Below, piece after piece: positions 1 through 9,121 of a stretch of 64,000 nt of DNA. Each line of letters starts with the position of its first letter. Within the stretch, counting starts at the first letter, position 1. The stretch comes from Bradyrhizobium sp. AT1 (GTDB taxonomy: Bacteria > Pseudomonadota > Alphaproteobacteria > Rhizobiales > Xanthobacteraceae): the NCBI RefSeq assembly GCF_001590795.1, contig NZ_JXDL01000001.1:3803915-3867914 (forward strand). Reading direction: 5' to 3'. The position numbers and the translations under genes were made by a program. The notes beneath the pieces are model-generated. The model was not told where the DNA came from. It ran no database searches and saw only the letters and a list, made by a program, of their open reading frames with translations.

Positions 1-674
1 TTGTCGACGGTCTCCGACAGCTTAGCGATCTTCGCCAGCGGTTCGGCCTGGGCTTTCTCGAGCTTATCGAGGCGGTCGTTGGCGCGATTGAACTGGCTGA
101 CGCCAGTCTTCGTGCTGTGCTCGACATTGGCCTTCAGCGCGACGAGATCGGCATCGATCCGCGCGACCGAAGCATCCAGCGCGCTGGTGTCAGCGACTTG
201 CACCGGCGCCTCGGCCGGGCTCGCGAAATGCATCATGCCGGCGGTCGCAAGCGCACCGCTGATGGCGCCGACGCTCGCGGCAATCGCCACCACCGCGGCC
301 ATCGCCGACAGGCGCCGCTTGCCGCCGGCCTCGCGCGGCTCGTCCGGCTTCACATGGGGGGCAAAACCCTCGCGGTCCCAGTTGCGCTCCGAGGGCGCCA
401 TGACGATGAGCTTGCCGGGCTTCGGCTCGGGCTTGGTCTCGGCTTTGGCTTCGAGCTTCGACAGCTCGATTTTGGAGGCCTCGATCTTCGGCGGCTCCAC
501 CTTCACCGAATCCGGCTTGACGGGATCCGCTTTGGGCGGCGCCTCGTGGTCCGGGGCAATCGAGGGGGCCTCGATCCCAGCGGCTTCGACGACGTGCGGC
601 GCGGTCGCAGCAGCTTCGACGCCGGCCTGTTCGCCAGTCCTTTGGGCAGCCTGATCGGGCATTGGTTCGCTCAC
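1..674 (-). CDS. Predicted membrane-anchored hypothetical protein (C-terminus cut by window)
   Basis: Function not recognised. The frame is open from a GTG at 674 (in-frame ATG at 662) to the window edge, so the C-terminus is missing. About 100 Pro/Glu/Lys-rich residues come first, then a hydrophobic segment with the flavour MAAVVAIAASVGAISGA, then a stretch that looks like a coiled coil (heptad-like, with KLEKAQAEPLAKIAKL). This is a cytoplasmic acidic tail, one membrane helix and a periplasmic coiled coil. The Pro/Lys-rich opening resembles spacer regions of envelope proteins, but no family can be named. The strand choice rests on the sensible low-complexity-then-TM architecture; the opposite strand reads as Ser/Ala noise. 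Confidence 0.7.
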   Translation of the reverse strand, partial: MSEPMPDQAAQRTGEQAGVEAAATAPHVVEAAGIEAPSIAPDHEAPPKADPVKPDSVKVEPPKIEASKIELSKLEAKAETKPEPKPGKLIVMAPSERNWDREGFAPHVKPDEPREAGGKRRLSAMAAVVAIAASVGAISGALATAGMMHFASPAEAPVQVADTSALDASVARIDADLVALKANVEHSTKTGVSQFNRANDRLDKLEKAQAEPLAKIAKLSETVD

Positions 675-901
675 GGCTCAAATACTCCAGTCGGGGTTGA
701 CCTTTTGGTAACTTTCATTGCTTGCGAATTCCTTACCTGCGGACCCGCTTACCGAAATTTTAGGAAGTCATCAGGGGCTGAATTGAGCCGGGAAGATGGA
801 ACCGGTGTGGCGAGCGTGAAACAATTTGTAACCGGGGCAAGATGAACGGCGGCGGAATGCGGGCGCTCTCGCAATGCCGGAGTTTGATTATCGCCCGTCC
901 G

Positions 902-1399
902 TCACATCACGACGGGCGCATCCGGCAGCTCGTTGCTCTGCGAGCCCTGCGGCGGAAAATGCCGCGCCAGCTCGCGCGACACCGCCGCGATGCCGTCGAT
1001 CACACCGCGCTCGAACTGGCCCGACCTGAACTCGGCCTCCATCGCGCGGCAGATGCGCTCCCAGCCTTCGGCACCGACCTTGGCATGAATGCCGCGATCG
1101 GCCACGATCTCGACGTCGCGGTCGGCGAGCAGGAGATAGATCAGCACGCCGTTGTTGTGCGCGGTGTCCCAGATGCGTAAGTGCGAGAACACGTCGAGTG
1201 CGCGCGCGCGGGCCGGCTGGTTACGGAACAGCGGCGCGCCGTCGAGGGCGCCTTCGACCACGAATCGAACCTGGCCCGAATGGGTGGCTTCACCCTGCTT
1301 GATCGCCTGCTCGATGCGGTCGAGCACGGCTGCCGGAAAGACCTGCTTTGCCCGCCAATGATGCTGCACGAGGTGCGTCGCAATGCGCTTGATGCTCAT
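902..1399 (-). CDS. TPM-domain protein (TLP18.3/Psb32/MOLO-1 type, DUF477)
   Basis: A 165-residue protein with the TPM fold and no signal peptide. Residues such as HLRIWDTAHNNGVLIYLLLADRDVEI match the core beta-alpha unit of the family, cut short here to HNNGVLIYLLLADRDVEI as the clearest part. The ATG at 1399 is chosen because it lies 5 bases after the stop of the upstream TPM gene; longer reading frames only add Arg-rich sequence antisense-like in style. In alphaproteobacteria this small TPM protein usually follows the Gly-rich TPM membrane protein and lemA, as here. The biochemical role is not established; phosphatase activity has been reported for plant relatives only. It is probably cytoplasmic and part of a lemA operon. 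Confidence 0.85.
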   Translation of the reverse strand: MSIKRIATHLVQHHWRAKQVFPAAVLDRIEQAIKQGEATHSGQVRFVVEGALDGAPLFRNQPARARALDVFSHLRIWDTAHNNGVLIYLLLADRDVEIVADRGIHAKVGAEGWERICRAMEAEFRSGQFERGVIDGIAAVSRELARHFPPQGSQSNELPDAPVVM

Positions 1400-1404
1400 G
1401 ACCG

Positions 1405-2286
1405 CTACCAGCTCCCCGAGGCGCCGCCGCCGCCAAAACTGCCGCCACCGCCGCTGAAGCCGCCGCTGCTGGACGAACCGCTGCTCCAGCCGCCCGACGA
1501 CGAGCCGCTCGACCACGAGCCGCCGCGCGAGCGGCCGGTGCCGGGCGTGATCGCCGAAAACAGGTCGGCGACGAAGCCGATGACGAAGCCGAGACCACCC
1601 AGCGCGAGGGCAAGGCCGACGGACCCGAGAATGAACCAGGTCAAGGTCGCAATGATGCCTCCCGTCGCCAATGATCCGAGCAGCCGTCCGAGCGCGGCGC
1701 GGAAGGCGCCGCCGATGCCCACCGAGACAAACAGCGTGACGATGAACAGCGGTGCAAGGTCATCGAGACTGCCGAAGCTCACGGTCGGAGAGGGAACCGG
1801 CAAGGGCTCGCCGTCGATCACCCGCACCATGCGCTCGACGCCATCGGAGATGCCGCCGGCGAAATCGCCGCTCCTGAATTTCGGCGTGATGATCTCGTCG
1901 ATGATCCGCCGCGAGGTGACATCGGTGAGCGCGCCTTCGAGACCGTAGCCGACCTCGATGCGCAAATGCCGGTCGTTCTTGGCGACGACGAGGATGGCGC
2001 CGTCGTCGATCTTCTTGCGGCCGATTTTCCAGGCCTCCGCGACGCGGATCGAGAACTGCTCGATCGTCTCGGGCTGCGTGGTCGGCACGATCAGGACGGC
2101 GATCTGGCTGCCCTTGCGGTTCTCGAAGTCGCGCAGCTTTTGCGACAGCGCCGCGACGTCGCTGCTGGAGAGCGTGCCGGTCTGGTCGACGACGCGCCCG
2201 GTGAGCTCGGGGACGGCGACATCGGCGAGGACGGGGAGCGCGAAGGCGAGGAAGAGCGCGATAGCCAGCCATAAGCTCGCTGTCAT
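1405..2286 (-). CDS. YgcG-like TPM-domain membrane protein with Gly/Ser-rich tail
   Basis: A 293-residue protein. It opens with a signal peptide (SLWLAIALFLAFALPVLA), followed by a TPM domain (about residues 22-170, containing ILVVAKNDRHLRIEVGYGLE), two membrane helices near residues 190-260, and a Ser/Gly-rich tail ending in GGGGASGSW. This is the usual layout of the YgcG family found with LemA. The start at ATG 2286 gives the signal peptide directly; an upstream GTG-type extension to 2412 would be encoded by a dispersed repeat and is rejected. The ATG itself sits in the terminal bases of that repeat. It probably works with LemA at the inner membrane; the function is unknown. Confidence 0.85.
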   Translation of the reverse strand: MTASLWLAIALFLAFALPVLADVAVPELTGRVVDQTGTLSSSDVAALSQKLRDFENRKGSQIAVLIVPTTQPETIEQFSIRVAEAWKIGRKKIDDGAILVVAKNDRHLRIEVGYGLEGALTDVTSRRIIDEIITPKFRSGDFAGGISDGVERMVRVIDGEPLPVPSPTVSFGSLDDLAPLFIVTLFVSVGIGGAFRAALGRLLGSLATGGIIATLTWFILGSVGLALALGGLGFVIGFVADLFSAITPGTGRSRGGSWSSGSSSGGWSSGSSSSGGFSGGGGSFGGGGASGSW

Positions 2287-2384
2287 CGCCCGGCTTGACC
2301 GGGCGATCCAGTATTCCAGAGACGCCAGCGGGATGCGGAGAAGCCGCGGCGTACTGGATTCCCCGCCTTCGCGGGGAATGACAG
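2281..2384. repeat. Palindromic dispersed repeat (TGTCAT...ATGACA) between lemA and the TPM gene
   Basis: An element of about 104 bases with terminal inverted sequence TGTCAT/ATGACA and internal paired arms (CGCCCGGCTTGACCGGGCG at one end, CCCCGCCTTCGCGGGG at the other). It is of the type scattered through Bradyrhizobium intergenic regions. It separates lemA from the downstream TPM gene and abuts the latter's start codon. Confidence 0.75.
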
Positions 2385-2424
2385 CGGTGGGTGGAGCCTG
2401 GCGCATTCGCAAGACGACGCGAGC

Positions 2425-3036
2425 TTACTTCGACGGTGCCGGCGCCGGATTGAAATCCACCTTCGGCGCGGTCGAGATTTCCTTTTCGTTCGCGACCGAG
2501 AAATTCGGCTTCTCCTTGTAGCCGAACATCATCGCGGTGAGATTGCTCGGGAAGGAGCGGATGGTGACGTTATAGTCCTGCACCGACTTGATGTAGCGGT
2601 TGCGCGCCACCGTGATGCGGTTCTCGGTGCCCTCGAGCTGCGACATCAAATCCTTGAAGAGCGCGTCCGACTTGAGCTGGGGATAGTTCTCGGTCACCAC
2701 CAGAAGCCGCGACAGCGCGCTGGACAACTCGCCCTGGGCGGCCTGGAACTTCTGGAAGGCGGCGGGGTCGTTCAGCACCTCGGGCGTTGCCTGGATGCTG
2801 CCGACCTTGGCGCGCGCATTGGTGACGCCGAGCAGCACGTCCTTTTCCTGCTGCGCAAAGCCCTTCACCGAATTGACGAGATTGGGCACGAGGTCGGCGC
2901 GGCGCTGATACTGGTTCACGACCTCGGACCAGTTGGCCTTGATCTGCTCGTCCTCGCTCTGGATCGCGTTGTAGCCGCAATTGGTGAGGCTCAGCGAGGC
3001 CAGCGCCGCCAGCACGGTCAGGATCTTGCGCATCAA
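2425..3036 (-). CDS. lemA: LemA family protein
   Basis: A 203-residue LemA-family protein. A short N-terminal hydrophobic segment with Cys20 (LTNCGYN) suggests lipoprotein processing or a single anchor. The conserved LemA helical core follows, with NQYQRRADLVPNLVNSVKG and ENYPQLKSD, and a family-typical end around FPSNLTAMMFGYKEKPNF. LemA proteins present an N-out helical domain outside the cytoplasmic membrane; the function is unknown. It is first in an apparent lemA-TPM-TPM transcription unit running leftward, interrupted by a palindromic repeat. An ATG at 3036 is preceded by a purine-rich GGGAGAAATT, a good ribosome site. Confidence 0.93.
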   Translation of the reverse strand: MMRKILTVLAALASLSLTNCGYNAIQSEDEQIKANWSEVVNQYQRRADLVPNLVNSVKGFAQQEKDVLLGVTNARAKVGSIQATPEVLNDPAAFQKFQAAQGELSSALSRLLVVTENYPQLKSDALFKDLMSQLEGTENRITVARNRYIKSVQDYNVTIRSFPSNLTAMMFGYKEKPNFSVANEKEISTAPKVDFNPAPAPSK

Positions 3037-3208
3037 ATTTCTCCCGGTGGAATCCGGCGCAAACTACCAGATGCGACCCGCAAGGCGCCAGACATCTTGC
3101 ATCCCTCCCAAGGCGCGAAAAGCAGCCGACTGACGCAAGCCTCTTGCCTATCCCTGACCGACATAGTCAACTCGACGAAACAATTAAGACAGAACTGGGG
3201 GAAGCGCG

Positions 3209-4063
3209 ATGACCTCGTTCGAGACCATCCTCGTGGAGCGGCCCGAGCCCGCGATCACAAGGGTCGTGATGAACCGGCCCGAGGCGCGCAACGCGCAGAA
3301 CCTGCAGATGACCTATGATCTCAACGCCGCCTTCGACGCGGCGGTGCAGGACGATGCGGTCAAGGTCATCATCCTCGCGGGTAACGGCCCGCACTTCTCC
3401 TCCGGCCATGATTTGCGCCCCGGCGGCAAGAACACCGCCGGCGTCGATTTCCCGCCGATCGGAAATTGGGGCGGTTTTGCCGAGCCCAACGCCCACGGCC
3501 GCTTCGCGCGCGAGCAGGAAATTTATCTCCAGATCACCCGGCGCTGGCGCAACCTTGCCAAGCCCACCGTCGCCGAGGTGCACGGCAAATGCATCGCCGG
3601 CGGACTAATGCTGGCCTGGGCCTGCGACCTCATCGTCGCCAGCGACGATGCGCAGTTCTGCGACCCCGTCGTCACCATGGGCGTCTGCGGCGTCGAATGG
3701 TTCGTACATCCCTGGGAGCTGGGCCCGCGCAAGGCCAAGGAGTTCCTCTTCACCGCCGACAGCTGGAGCGCGCAGGAGGCGCACCAGCTCGGCATGGTCA
3801 ACCAGGTCGTGCCGCGGGCCGAGCTGTCATCACGCGTGCTGGAGCTGGCGCGCCGGATCGCGGCAAAGCCATCCTTCGCGCTGAAGATGACCAAGGAAGC
3901 CGTCAACCGCTCGGTCGACGTGATGGGCCAACCGGCCGCGATCGACCAGGCGTTTGCGCTGCATCAGCTCTGCCACGCCCACAATCTTCAGGAGTTCGGC
4001 ATGATCGTCGATCCCTCCGGCCTGCATCCCTCCGTGCGCAAGCCGCCGGCGGCCGCGGAGTAG
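3209..4063 (+). CDS. Enoyl-CoA hydratase/isomerase (crotonase) family protein
   Basis: A 284-residue crotonase-fold protein. The oxyanion-hole segments are visible as SSGHDLRPGG and GKCIAGGLMLAWACDL. Compared with rat mitochondrial hydratase, the position of Glu144 (GGGCEL) reads GGLML and that of Glu164 (PEILLG) reads DPVVTMG, so the usual acid/base pair seems absent. The protein may therefore be an isomerase, hydrolase or other crotonase rather than a hydratase. GGGGGAAGCGCG precedes the ATG. It overlaps functionally with the two acyl-CoA dehydrogenase genes that follow at 4 and 15 bases, and likely forms one acyl-CoA catabolic operon. Confidence 0.88.
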   Translation: MTSFETILVERPEPAITRVVMNRPEARNAQNLQMTYDLNAAFDAAVQDDAVKVIILAGNGPHFSSGHDLRPGGKNTAGVDFPPIGNWGGFAEPNAHGRFAREQEIYLQITRRWRNLAKPTVAEVHGKCIAGGLMLAWACDLIVASDDAQFCDPVVTMGVCGVEWFVHPWELGPRKAKEFLFTADSWSAQEAHQLGMVNQVVPRAELSSRVLELARRIAAKPSFALKMTKEAVNRSVDVMGQPAAIDQAFALHQLCHAHNLQEFGMIVDPSGLHPSVRKPPAAAE

Positions 4064-4067
4064 AACC

Positions 4068-5207
4068 ATGGACCTCAATCTCAGTGACGAGCAGAAGCTG
4101 CTGCGCGAGAGCGCGGAGCGTTTCGTGGCCGGCAGCTACAATGCCGATCACCGCCGCAAGATGGCGAACGATCCGCTCGGCTTCAGCCCCGCGGTGTGGA
4201 AGCAGTTCGCCGAGCTCGGCTGGCTGGCGCTGCCGCTTCCCGAAGAGTTCGACGGGCTCGGCGGCGGCGCGGTCGAGATCGGCATTTTGATGGAAGCGTT
4301 CGGCCGCGGGCTGGTGTCGGAGCCCTATGTCGCGACGGTCGTGCTCGGTGCCGGGCTGCTCGACAGATGCGGCACGGCCGAGCAGAAGCAGGCGAGCCTG
4401 CCCAAGGTCGCCGACGGATCGCTGAAGCTCGCCTTTGCGCATTCCGAGCGCGCGGCACGGTTCGACCTCGCCAAGGTCGCGACGTCAGCGACCAAGACCG
4501 CGCAAGGCTGGCGGCTGTCCGGCAGCAAGATCGCCGTGCTCGACGGCCATGCCGCCGACGAGATCATCGTCTCCGCGCTGATCCACGACCATCACGGCCC
4601 ATCGGGACGGATCGGCCTGTTCGTGCTGGCGGCGACGGCCGACGGCCTCGCGATGTCCGACTACGCGCGCCTCGGCGGCGGACGCGCCTGCAACATCGAA
4701 TTGTCCGACGTGCATCTGCCGGAAGACGCCCTGCTCGGCGACGGCCACGACGCGCTGCCGGCGATCGAATGGGCGGTCGATCGCGCCATGGCCGCGCTGG
4801 GGGCGGAGGCCGTCGGCATCATGCAGACGCTGCTGGAGACCACGCTGGACTACACCAAGATCCGCAAACAATTCGGCCGGCCGCTCTCCGCCAACCAGGT
4901 GATCCGCCACCGCCTTGCCGACATGGCGATGCAGGTGGACGAAGCGCGATCGATGGCGCTGCGGGCGGCGTTGAAGATGGATGCCGCGCCGACCGAACGG
5001 GCCCGGGCGGCGTCAGGCGCGAAGGCCAAAATCGGCAAATGCGCGCGCTTCGTCGGCGAGCAGTCGATCCAGCTTCACGGCGGCATGGGCGTCACCGAGG
5101 AGCTCGAGGTCGGCGCCTATTTCAAGCGCCTCGTCGCCTTCGACACGCTGTTCGGCGGCAGCGCGCACCATTATGCCCGCCACGCCGAGCTCGGCCGCAA
5201 AGCCTGA
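4068..5207 (+). CDS. Acyl-CoA dehydrogenase, smaller subunit of a putative heteromeric pair
   Basis: A 379-residue FAD-dependent acyl-CoA dehydrogenase (N-terminal helical, beta-barrel and C-terminal helical domains). It starts 4 bases after the crotonase stop. The C-terminal LHGGMGVTEELEVGAYFKR motif is clear, but the position of the classical catalytic Glu (IYEGT in MCAD) reads LFGGS, and the alternative helix-G Glu is not evident (VDRAMAALGAEA). A degenerate partner of this kind is known in alpha2-beta2 dehydrogenases and in PimC/PimD-like pairs, where only one subunit carries the base. The substrate is unknown; the context suggests dicarboxylic or branched acyl-CoA degradation. Confidence 0.88.
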   Translation: MDLNLSDEQKLLRESAERFVAGSYNADHRRKMANDPLGFSPAVWKQFAELGWLALPLPEEFDGLGGGAVEIGILMEAFGRGLVSEPYVATVVLGAGLLDRCGTAEQKQASLPKVADGSLKLAFAHSERAARFDLAKVATSATKTAQGWRLSGSKIAVLDGHAADEIIVSALIHDHHGPSGRIGLFVLAATADGLAMSDYARLGGGRACNIELSDVHLPEDALLGDGHDALPAIEWAVDRAMAALGAEAVGIMQTLLETTLDYTKIRKQFGRPLSANQVIRHRLADMAMQVDEARSMALRAALKMDAAPTERARAASGAKAKIGKCARFVGEQSIQLHGGMGVTEELEVGAYFKRLVAFDTLFGGSAHHYARHAELGRKA

Positions 5208-5222
5208 CACCGGGAGAGCCTC

Positions 5223-6419
5223 ATGGACCTCACCTTCAATGCCGAAGAACGCGCCTTCCAGAGCGAGGTGCGCAGCTTCATCGCCAAAAATCTCACCGAT
5301 GAGATGAAGCGCGCGACCGCGCTGACGCCGTCGGTGTTCTCCGACCCCGATATCGGCATGGCCTGGCAGCGCGCGCTGCACGCCAACGGCTGGGGCGCGC
5401 CGGGCTGGCCGATCGAACACGGCGGACCGGCCTGGACGCCGGCGCAGCGCTGGATCTTCGAGACCGAATGCGCGCGGGCCGGCGTGCCCAATGTCAACGT
5501 GATGGGCGTGAAGATGGTCGGGCCCGTCATCATCGGCTTTGGCAGCCCCGAGCAGAAGAACTTTTATCTGCCACGGATCCTCTCCGGCGAGGATTATTGG
5601 TGCCAGGGCTATTCCGAGCCGGGCTCCGGCTCCGACCTGTCCTCGCTGAAGACGCGCGCGGTACGCGACGGCGACGACTACATCATCAACGGCACCAAAA
5701 TCTGGACCACGCACGCCCACCACGCCAACCGCATGTTCGCGCTGGTGCGCACCAGCGACGGCGAGCGTCAGCAGGACGGCATCAGCTTCATCCTGATCGA
5801 CATGAAGACGCCCGGCATCACCACGCGGCCCATCCTCACCATCGGCGGCGACCACGAGGTCAACCAGGTGTTCTTCGACGACGTCCGCGTGCCCGTGGCC
5901 AACCGCGTCGGCGACGAGGGCAAGGGCTGGACCTACGGCAAATATCTGCTCGAGTTCGAGCGCGGCTCGGGCATCGCGTCGGCGAAGCTGCGCGAGGGGT
6001 TGAAGGCGATCTCTGATCTTGCCGAATCCGATTTGACGGGCCGCGCGATCGACAGCCCCGATATTGCCAGCCGCATCTCCGAGGTCGAGATCGACATCGA
6101 CGCGCTGGAGATGACGGAGCTGCGCGTGCTCTCGGCGCTGCAGACCGGGCAAAACCCCGGCGCGGTGTCGTCGATCCTGAAGCTGCGCAACAGCGAGATC
6201 AGGCAAGCCGTCACGCGCCTCGGCGTCGACGTGATCGGCCATGACGCCCTCGCCGTCGAGCCGATGCGTCCGCTCTACAAGCTCAACCACGAGCCGCCGA
6301 CGCCGGAGGAGATGCTGACGGTGGTCCCGGAATATCTCAACGGCCGCGCCTACACGATTTTCGGCGGCACCTCGGAGATCCAGCGCGACATCATCGCGAA
6401 GATGATGCTGGGGATTTAG
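5223..6419 (+). CDS. Acyl-CoA dehydrogenase, larger subunit of a putative heteromeric pair
   Basis: A 398-residue acyl-CoA dehydrogenase starting 15 bases after its partner, with a GGGAG ribosome site. The flavin-binding signature is clear: WCQGYSEPGSGSDLSSL, then the barrel segment, then TIFGGTSEIQRDIIAK at the end. The classical Glu (IYEGTS) is replaced by Gly, but LEFERGSGIA places a Glu where isovaleryl-CoA dehydrogenase carries its base, so this subunit is the likelier catalytic one. Size and order resemble the large/small subunits of pimeloyl-CoA dehydrogenase of Rhodopseudomonas. It ends a three-gene operon; palindromic repeats follow. Confidence 0.9.
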   Translation: MDLTFNAEERAFQSEVRSFIAKNLTDEMKRATALTPSVFSDPDIGMAWQRALHANGWGAPGWPIEHGGPAWTPAQRWIFETECARAGVPNVNVMGVKMVGPVIIGFGSPEQKNFYLPRILSGEDYWCQGYSEPGSGSDLSSLKTRAVRDGDDYIINGTKIWTTHAHHANRMFALVRTSDGERQQDGISFILIDMKTPGITTRPILTIGGDHEVNQVFFDDVRVPVANRVGDEGKGWTYGKYLLEFERGSGIASAKLREGLKAISDLAESDLTGRAIDSPDIASRISEVEIDIDALEMTELRVLSALQTGQNPGAVSSILKLRNSEIRQAVTRLGVDVIGHDALAVEPMRPLYKLNHEPPTPEEMLTVVPEYLNGRAYTIFGGTSEIQRDIIAKMMLGI

Positions 6420-6424
6420 CGCGC

Positions 6425-6510
6425 GTAGCCCGGATGGAGCGAAGCGCAATCCGGGATGGTGTTTCCGCGAGGCAGCGCTACCGGATTTCGCTTCGCTCCA
6501 TCCGGGCTAC
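6425..6510. repeat. GTAGCCCGGATGGAGCGAAG-type palindromic repeat
   Basis: The left arm GTAGCCCGGATGGAGCGAAG pairs with the right arm CTTCGCTCCATCCGGGCTAC around a short centre. The same family recurs at 12481-12548 and 18708-18821 in this window. It probably folds as a long hairpin and may stop transcription after the dehydrogenase operon. Confidence 0.85.
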
Positions 6511-6552
6511 GTCACGGAGTATTTTGCGAACTCTCGCGCTCCAATCTCCGCT

Positions 6553-6633
6553 GTCGTCCCCGCGAACGCGGGGACCCATAACCACAGGGAGAGGTGGTTG
6601 CGGGGACTCGGAGTTGCCGGCGCCCCGGGACGA
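6553..6633. repeat. GTCGTCCCCGCGAACGCGGG-type palindromic repeat
   Basis: An element of about 80 bases starting GTCGTCCCCGCGAACGCGGG and ending CGCCCCGGGACGAC. The ends are mutually complementary (GTCGTCCC/GGGACGAC) and there is an internal CCCCGCGAACGCGGGG hairpin. It lies between the convergent dehydrogenase operon and the molybdenum hydroxylase gene. Confidence 0.7.
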
Positions 6634-6676
6634 CGACTGAATTTGTCGTGACGGCTCGCGCAACAACGTGCTGCGC

Positions 6677-9001
6677 TTACCCCGCCGCCTTCGCGTCCTT
6701 GATCGCCTTCCACACCTTCTGCGGCGTCAAGGGTGTATTCAGCTGGGTGATGCCGAGCTCGGCGAGCGCGTCCATCACGCCGTTGGTGACGCAAGGAGGG
6801 CCGCCGATGGCGCCGGATTCGCCGCAGCCCTTGGCGCCGAGCGGGTTGGTGCGGCAGGGCGCGGAATCGTCCAGCGTCACCACGATCGGCGGCACGTCGT
6901 CGGCGCGCGGGATGCAATAGTCCTGGTAGCTCGCGGTGAGGAGCTGGCCGTCGGCATCGTAGGACACGCCCTCATACAGCGCCTGGCCGATGCCTTGCGC
7001 CACGCCGCCATGGATCTGCCCGGTGACCAGCATCGGGTTCACGGCGACGCCGACGTCGTCGACGGTGGTGTAGCGCACCACCTTCGAGACACCGGTCTCG
7101 GGGTCGATCTCGACCTCACAGATATGCGTGCCGTTCGGCCAGCTCGGGCCGTCGACCTCACCTTCGGAATCGACGCTGAGCTTGGCGCCGCTCTCCTTCT
7201 CGGCGAGATCGAACAGGCTGATGCGGCGGTCGGTGCCGACCACGGTGAGCATGCCGCCCTGGTACTCGATGTCCTCGATCGAGGTCTCCAGCACATTCGC
7301 CGCCTTCTCGCGCGCCTTCTGAATCAGATCGTTGGAGGAGACCGCAACCGCCGTGCCGCCGACGAACAGCGAGCGCGAGCCGACGCTGCCAAAGCCCTGC
7401 GCCAGATCGGTGTCGCCCTGGACCACGTCGATCTTGTCTATGGCGATGCCGAGCGTGTCGGAGATCATCTGGGTGTAGGTGGTCTGCAGCCCCTGCCCCA
7501 TCGCCATGGTGCCGGAATGCAGCACGACGCGCCCCTGCGAGGTCGCGTGCAGGCTGACCTTCTCGGTGTGGGCGCGGCCGCCGGTCCATTCGATGTAGGA
7601 GGTGAGACCGCGGCCGTAGAGCAGGCCCTTCTTCTTCGCCGCCTTCTTGCGCGCGGCAAAGCCGTCCCAATCGGCGAGCTTCACGGCGCGGTCGAGCATG
7701 TGCGCGAAGGCGCCGGAATCGTAGACCTGGCCGGCCGCATTGGTGTAGGGCAGCTGCGCCGGCTTGATGTAGTTGGCTTTGCGGATCGCGCGCGGATCCA
7801 TGCCGATCTTTCGCGCCGCGGCGTCGAACAGTCGCTCGACGATGAACACCGCCTCGGGACGGCCGGCGCCACGATACGCCCCGACCGGTGCGGTGTGGGT
7901 CATCACCGACTTCACCTCGAAATGCACCAGCGGCAAATCGTAGACGCCGGTCTGCACGAAGGGCCCGAGCACCAGCGGGATGATGTTCGCCGCACCGGAA
8001 GAATAGGCGCCGGTGCAGCCGATCGACTTGACGCGATAGGCCAGCACCTTGCCCTTCTCGTCCAGCGCGAAGGAGGCGGTCGAGGTGAGATCGCGGCCGT
8101 GGGTGCCGCCGACGAATTCGTCGGTGCGATCGCCGCGCCAGCGGATCTTCTTGTTCAGCTTGGTCGCGGCATAGGCGACGATGCCGTCCTCGGGATAGAG
8201 ATTGGTCTTCTGGCCAAAGCCGCCGCCGATATCGCCGACCAGCACGCGGACGCTGTCCTTCGGACGCTTGAGCACGGCTTCGGCCAGCACGTCGCGGGTC
8301 GAGGCGGGAGTCTGCGACTGCACGTGCAGCAGGAGGCGGCCGGACTTCTTGTCGATCTCGGCGATGGTCGAGCGCGGCTCCATCGCGGAAGGCACGAGGC
8401 GCTGGCTGACGAGATCGAGCTCGACCGTGTGCGCGGCCTTGGCGAAGGCCTCGTCCACCTTGGCGGCATCGCCGTAGGACATCGCGCCGACGATGTTGTC
8501 GGGCGCCTCCGGCCACACCACGGGCGCGCCGGGCTTGACGGCCTCGACCGGATCGACCACCGCGGGCTGCACGTCGTATTCGACGACGATCGCCTCGGCC
8601 GCGGTCTGTGCCTCAGTGCGCGAGGATGCCACTACCGCGGCGACAGCCTCGCCGGCATAGCGCACGACCTCGTGGGCGAGCAGCCGGCGCGGCGGCACCG
8701 TCATCGGCTTGCCGTCCGGGCGCTTGAAGATGCTCAGGGTCGGGATGCTGCCGATATCGTCCTTGACGAGGTCGGCGCCGGTGTAGATCGCGGCAACGCC
8801 CGGCATCGACGCTGCGGCGCTGGTGTCGATCGAGACGATTCTGGCGTGGGCATGCGGCGACCGCAGCACATACAACCACAGCGCGCCGTCCTGCGGCTTG
8901 TCGTCGATGAATTGCCCCTTCCCGGTCAGCAGCCGCTGGTCTTCCAAACGCTTGACGGGCTGCCCCGCTCCGAAACGCAAATTGCCGGGAAGAATGTTCA
9001 T
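6677..9001 (-). CDS. Molybdenum hydroxylase large subunit, CoxL form II type
   Basis: A 774-residue xanthine oxidase-family molybdopterin subunit. It has the aldehyde oxidase a/b hammerhead domain (about residues 20-130) and the Mo-cofactor domain. The active-site loop reads [10 protein letters not shown], the form II signature, whereas true aerobic CO dehydrogenase (form I) carries AYxCSFR. The Glu near the C-terminus ([10 protein letters not shown]) that acts as general base in the family is present. The substrate cannot be given: form II enzymes oxidise various aldehydes or N-heterocycles. No small Fe-S or FAD subunit gene lies next to it, so its electron-transfer partners must be elsewhere. 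Confidence 0.9.
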   Translation of the reverse strand: MNILPGNLRFGAGQPVKRLEDQRLLTGKGQFIDDKPQDGALWLYVLRSPHAHARIVSIDTSAAASMPGVAAIYTGADLVKDDIGSIPTLSIFKRPDGKPMTVPPRRLLAHEVVRYAGEAVAAVVASSRTEAQTAAEAIVVEYDVQPAVVDPVEAVKPGAPVVWPEAPDNIVGAMSYGDAAKVDEAFAKAAHTVELDLVSQRLVPSAMEPRSTIAEIDKKSGRLLLHVQSQTPASTRDVLAEAVLKRPKDSVRVLVGDIGGGFGQKTNLYPEDGIVAYAATKLNKKIRWRGDRTDEFVGGTHGRDLTSTASFALDEKGKVLAYRVKSIGCTGAYSSGAANIIPLVLGPFVQTGVYDLPLVHFEVKSVMTHTAPVGAYRGAGRPEAVFIVERLFDAAARKIGMDPRAIRKANYIKPAQLPYTNAAGQVYDSGAFAHMLDRAVKLADWDGFAARKKAAKKKGLLYGRGLTSYIEWTGGRAHTEKVSLHATSQGRVVLHSGTMAMGQGLQTTYTQMISDTLGIAIDKIDVVQGDTDLAQGFGSVGSRSLFVGGTAVAVSSNDLIQKAREKAANVLETSIEDIEYQGGMLTVVGTDRRISLFDLAEKESGAKLSVDSEGEVDGPSWPNGTHICEVEIDPETGVSKVVRYTTVDDVGVAVNPMLVTGQIHGGVAQGIGQALYEGVSYDADGQLLTASYQDYCIPRADDVPPIVVTLDDSAPCRTNPLGAKGCGESGAIGGPPCVTNGVMDALAELGITQLNTPLTPQKVWKAIKDAKAAG

Positions 9002-9121
9002 TCCGTGGGGTCCTCAGGGTCTTTTCGAAATTACGGGCAGCCTTTTAGCGGATCGAGCAGAGGCATGCCAGCCGCGGTTTTGGGCGGAAAACCCGCCGGA
9101 TTTGTCATGCCGGGGTAGCGG

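Noticed and set aside
2287-2412. 42-residue N-terminal extension of the YgcG-like protein
   Set aside because: Encoded by a dispersed palindromic repeat and it would bury the signal peptide.
6668-9118. 816-codon open frame on the plus strand opposite the CoxL-like gene
   Set aside because: Composition is His/Arg/Asp/Gly-rich, with no family motif and no ribosome site. It is the mirror of GC-biased codon use in the real minus-strand gene.
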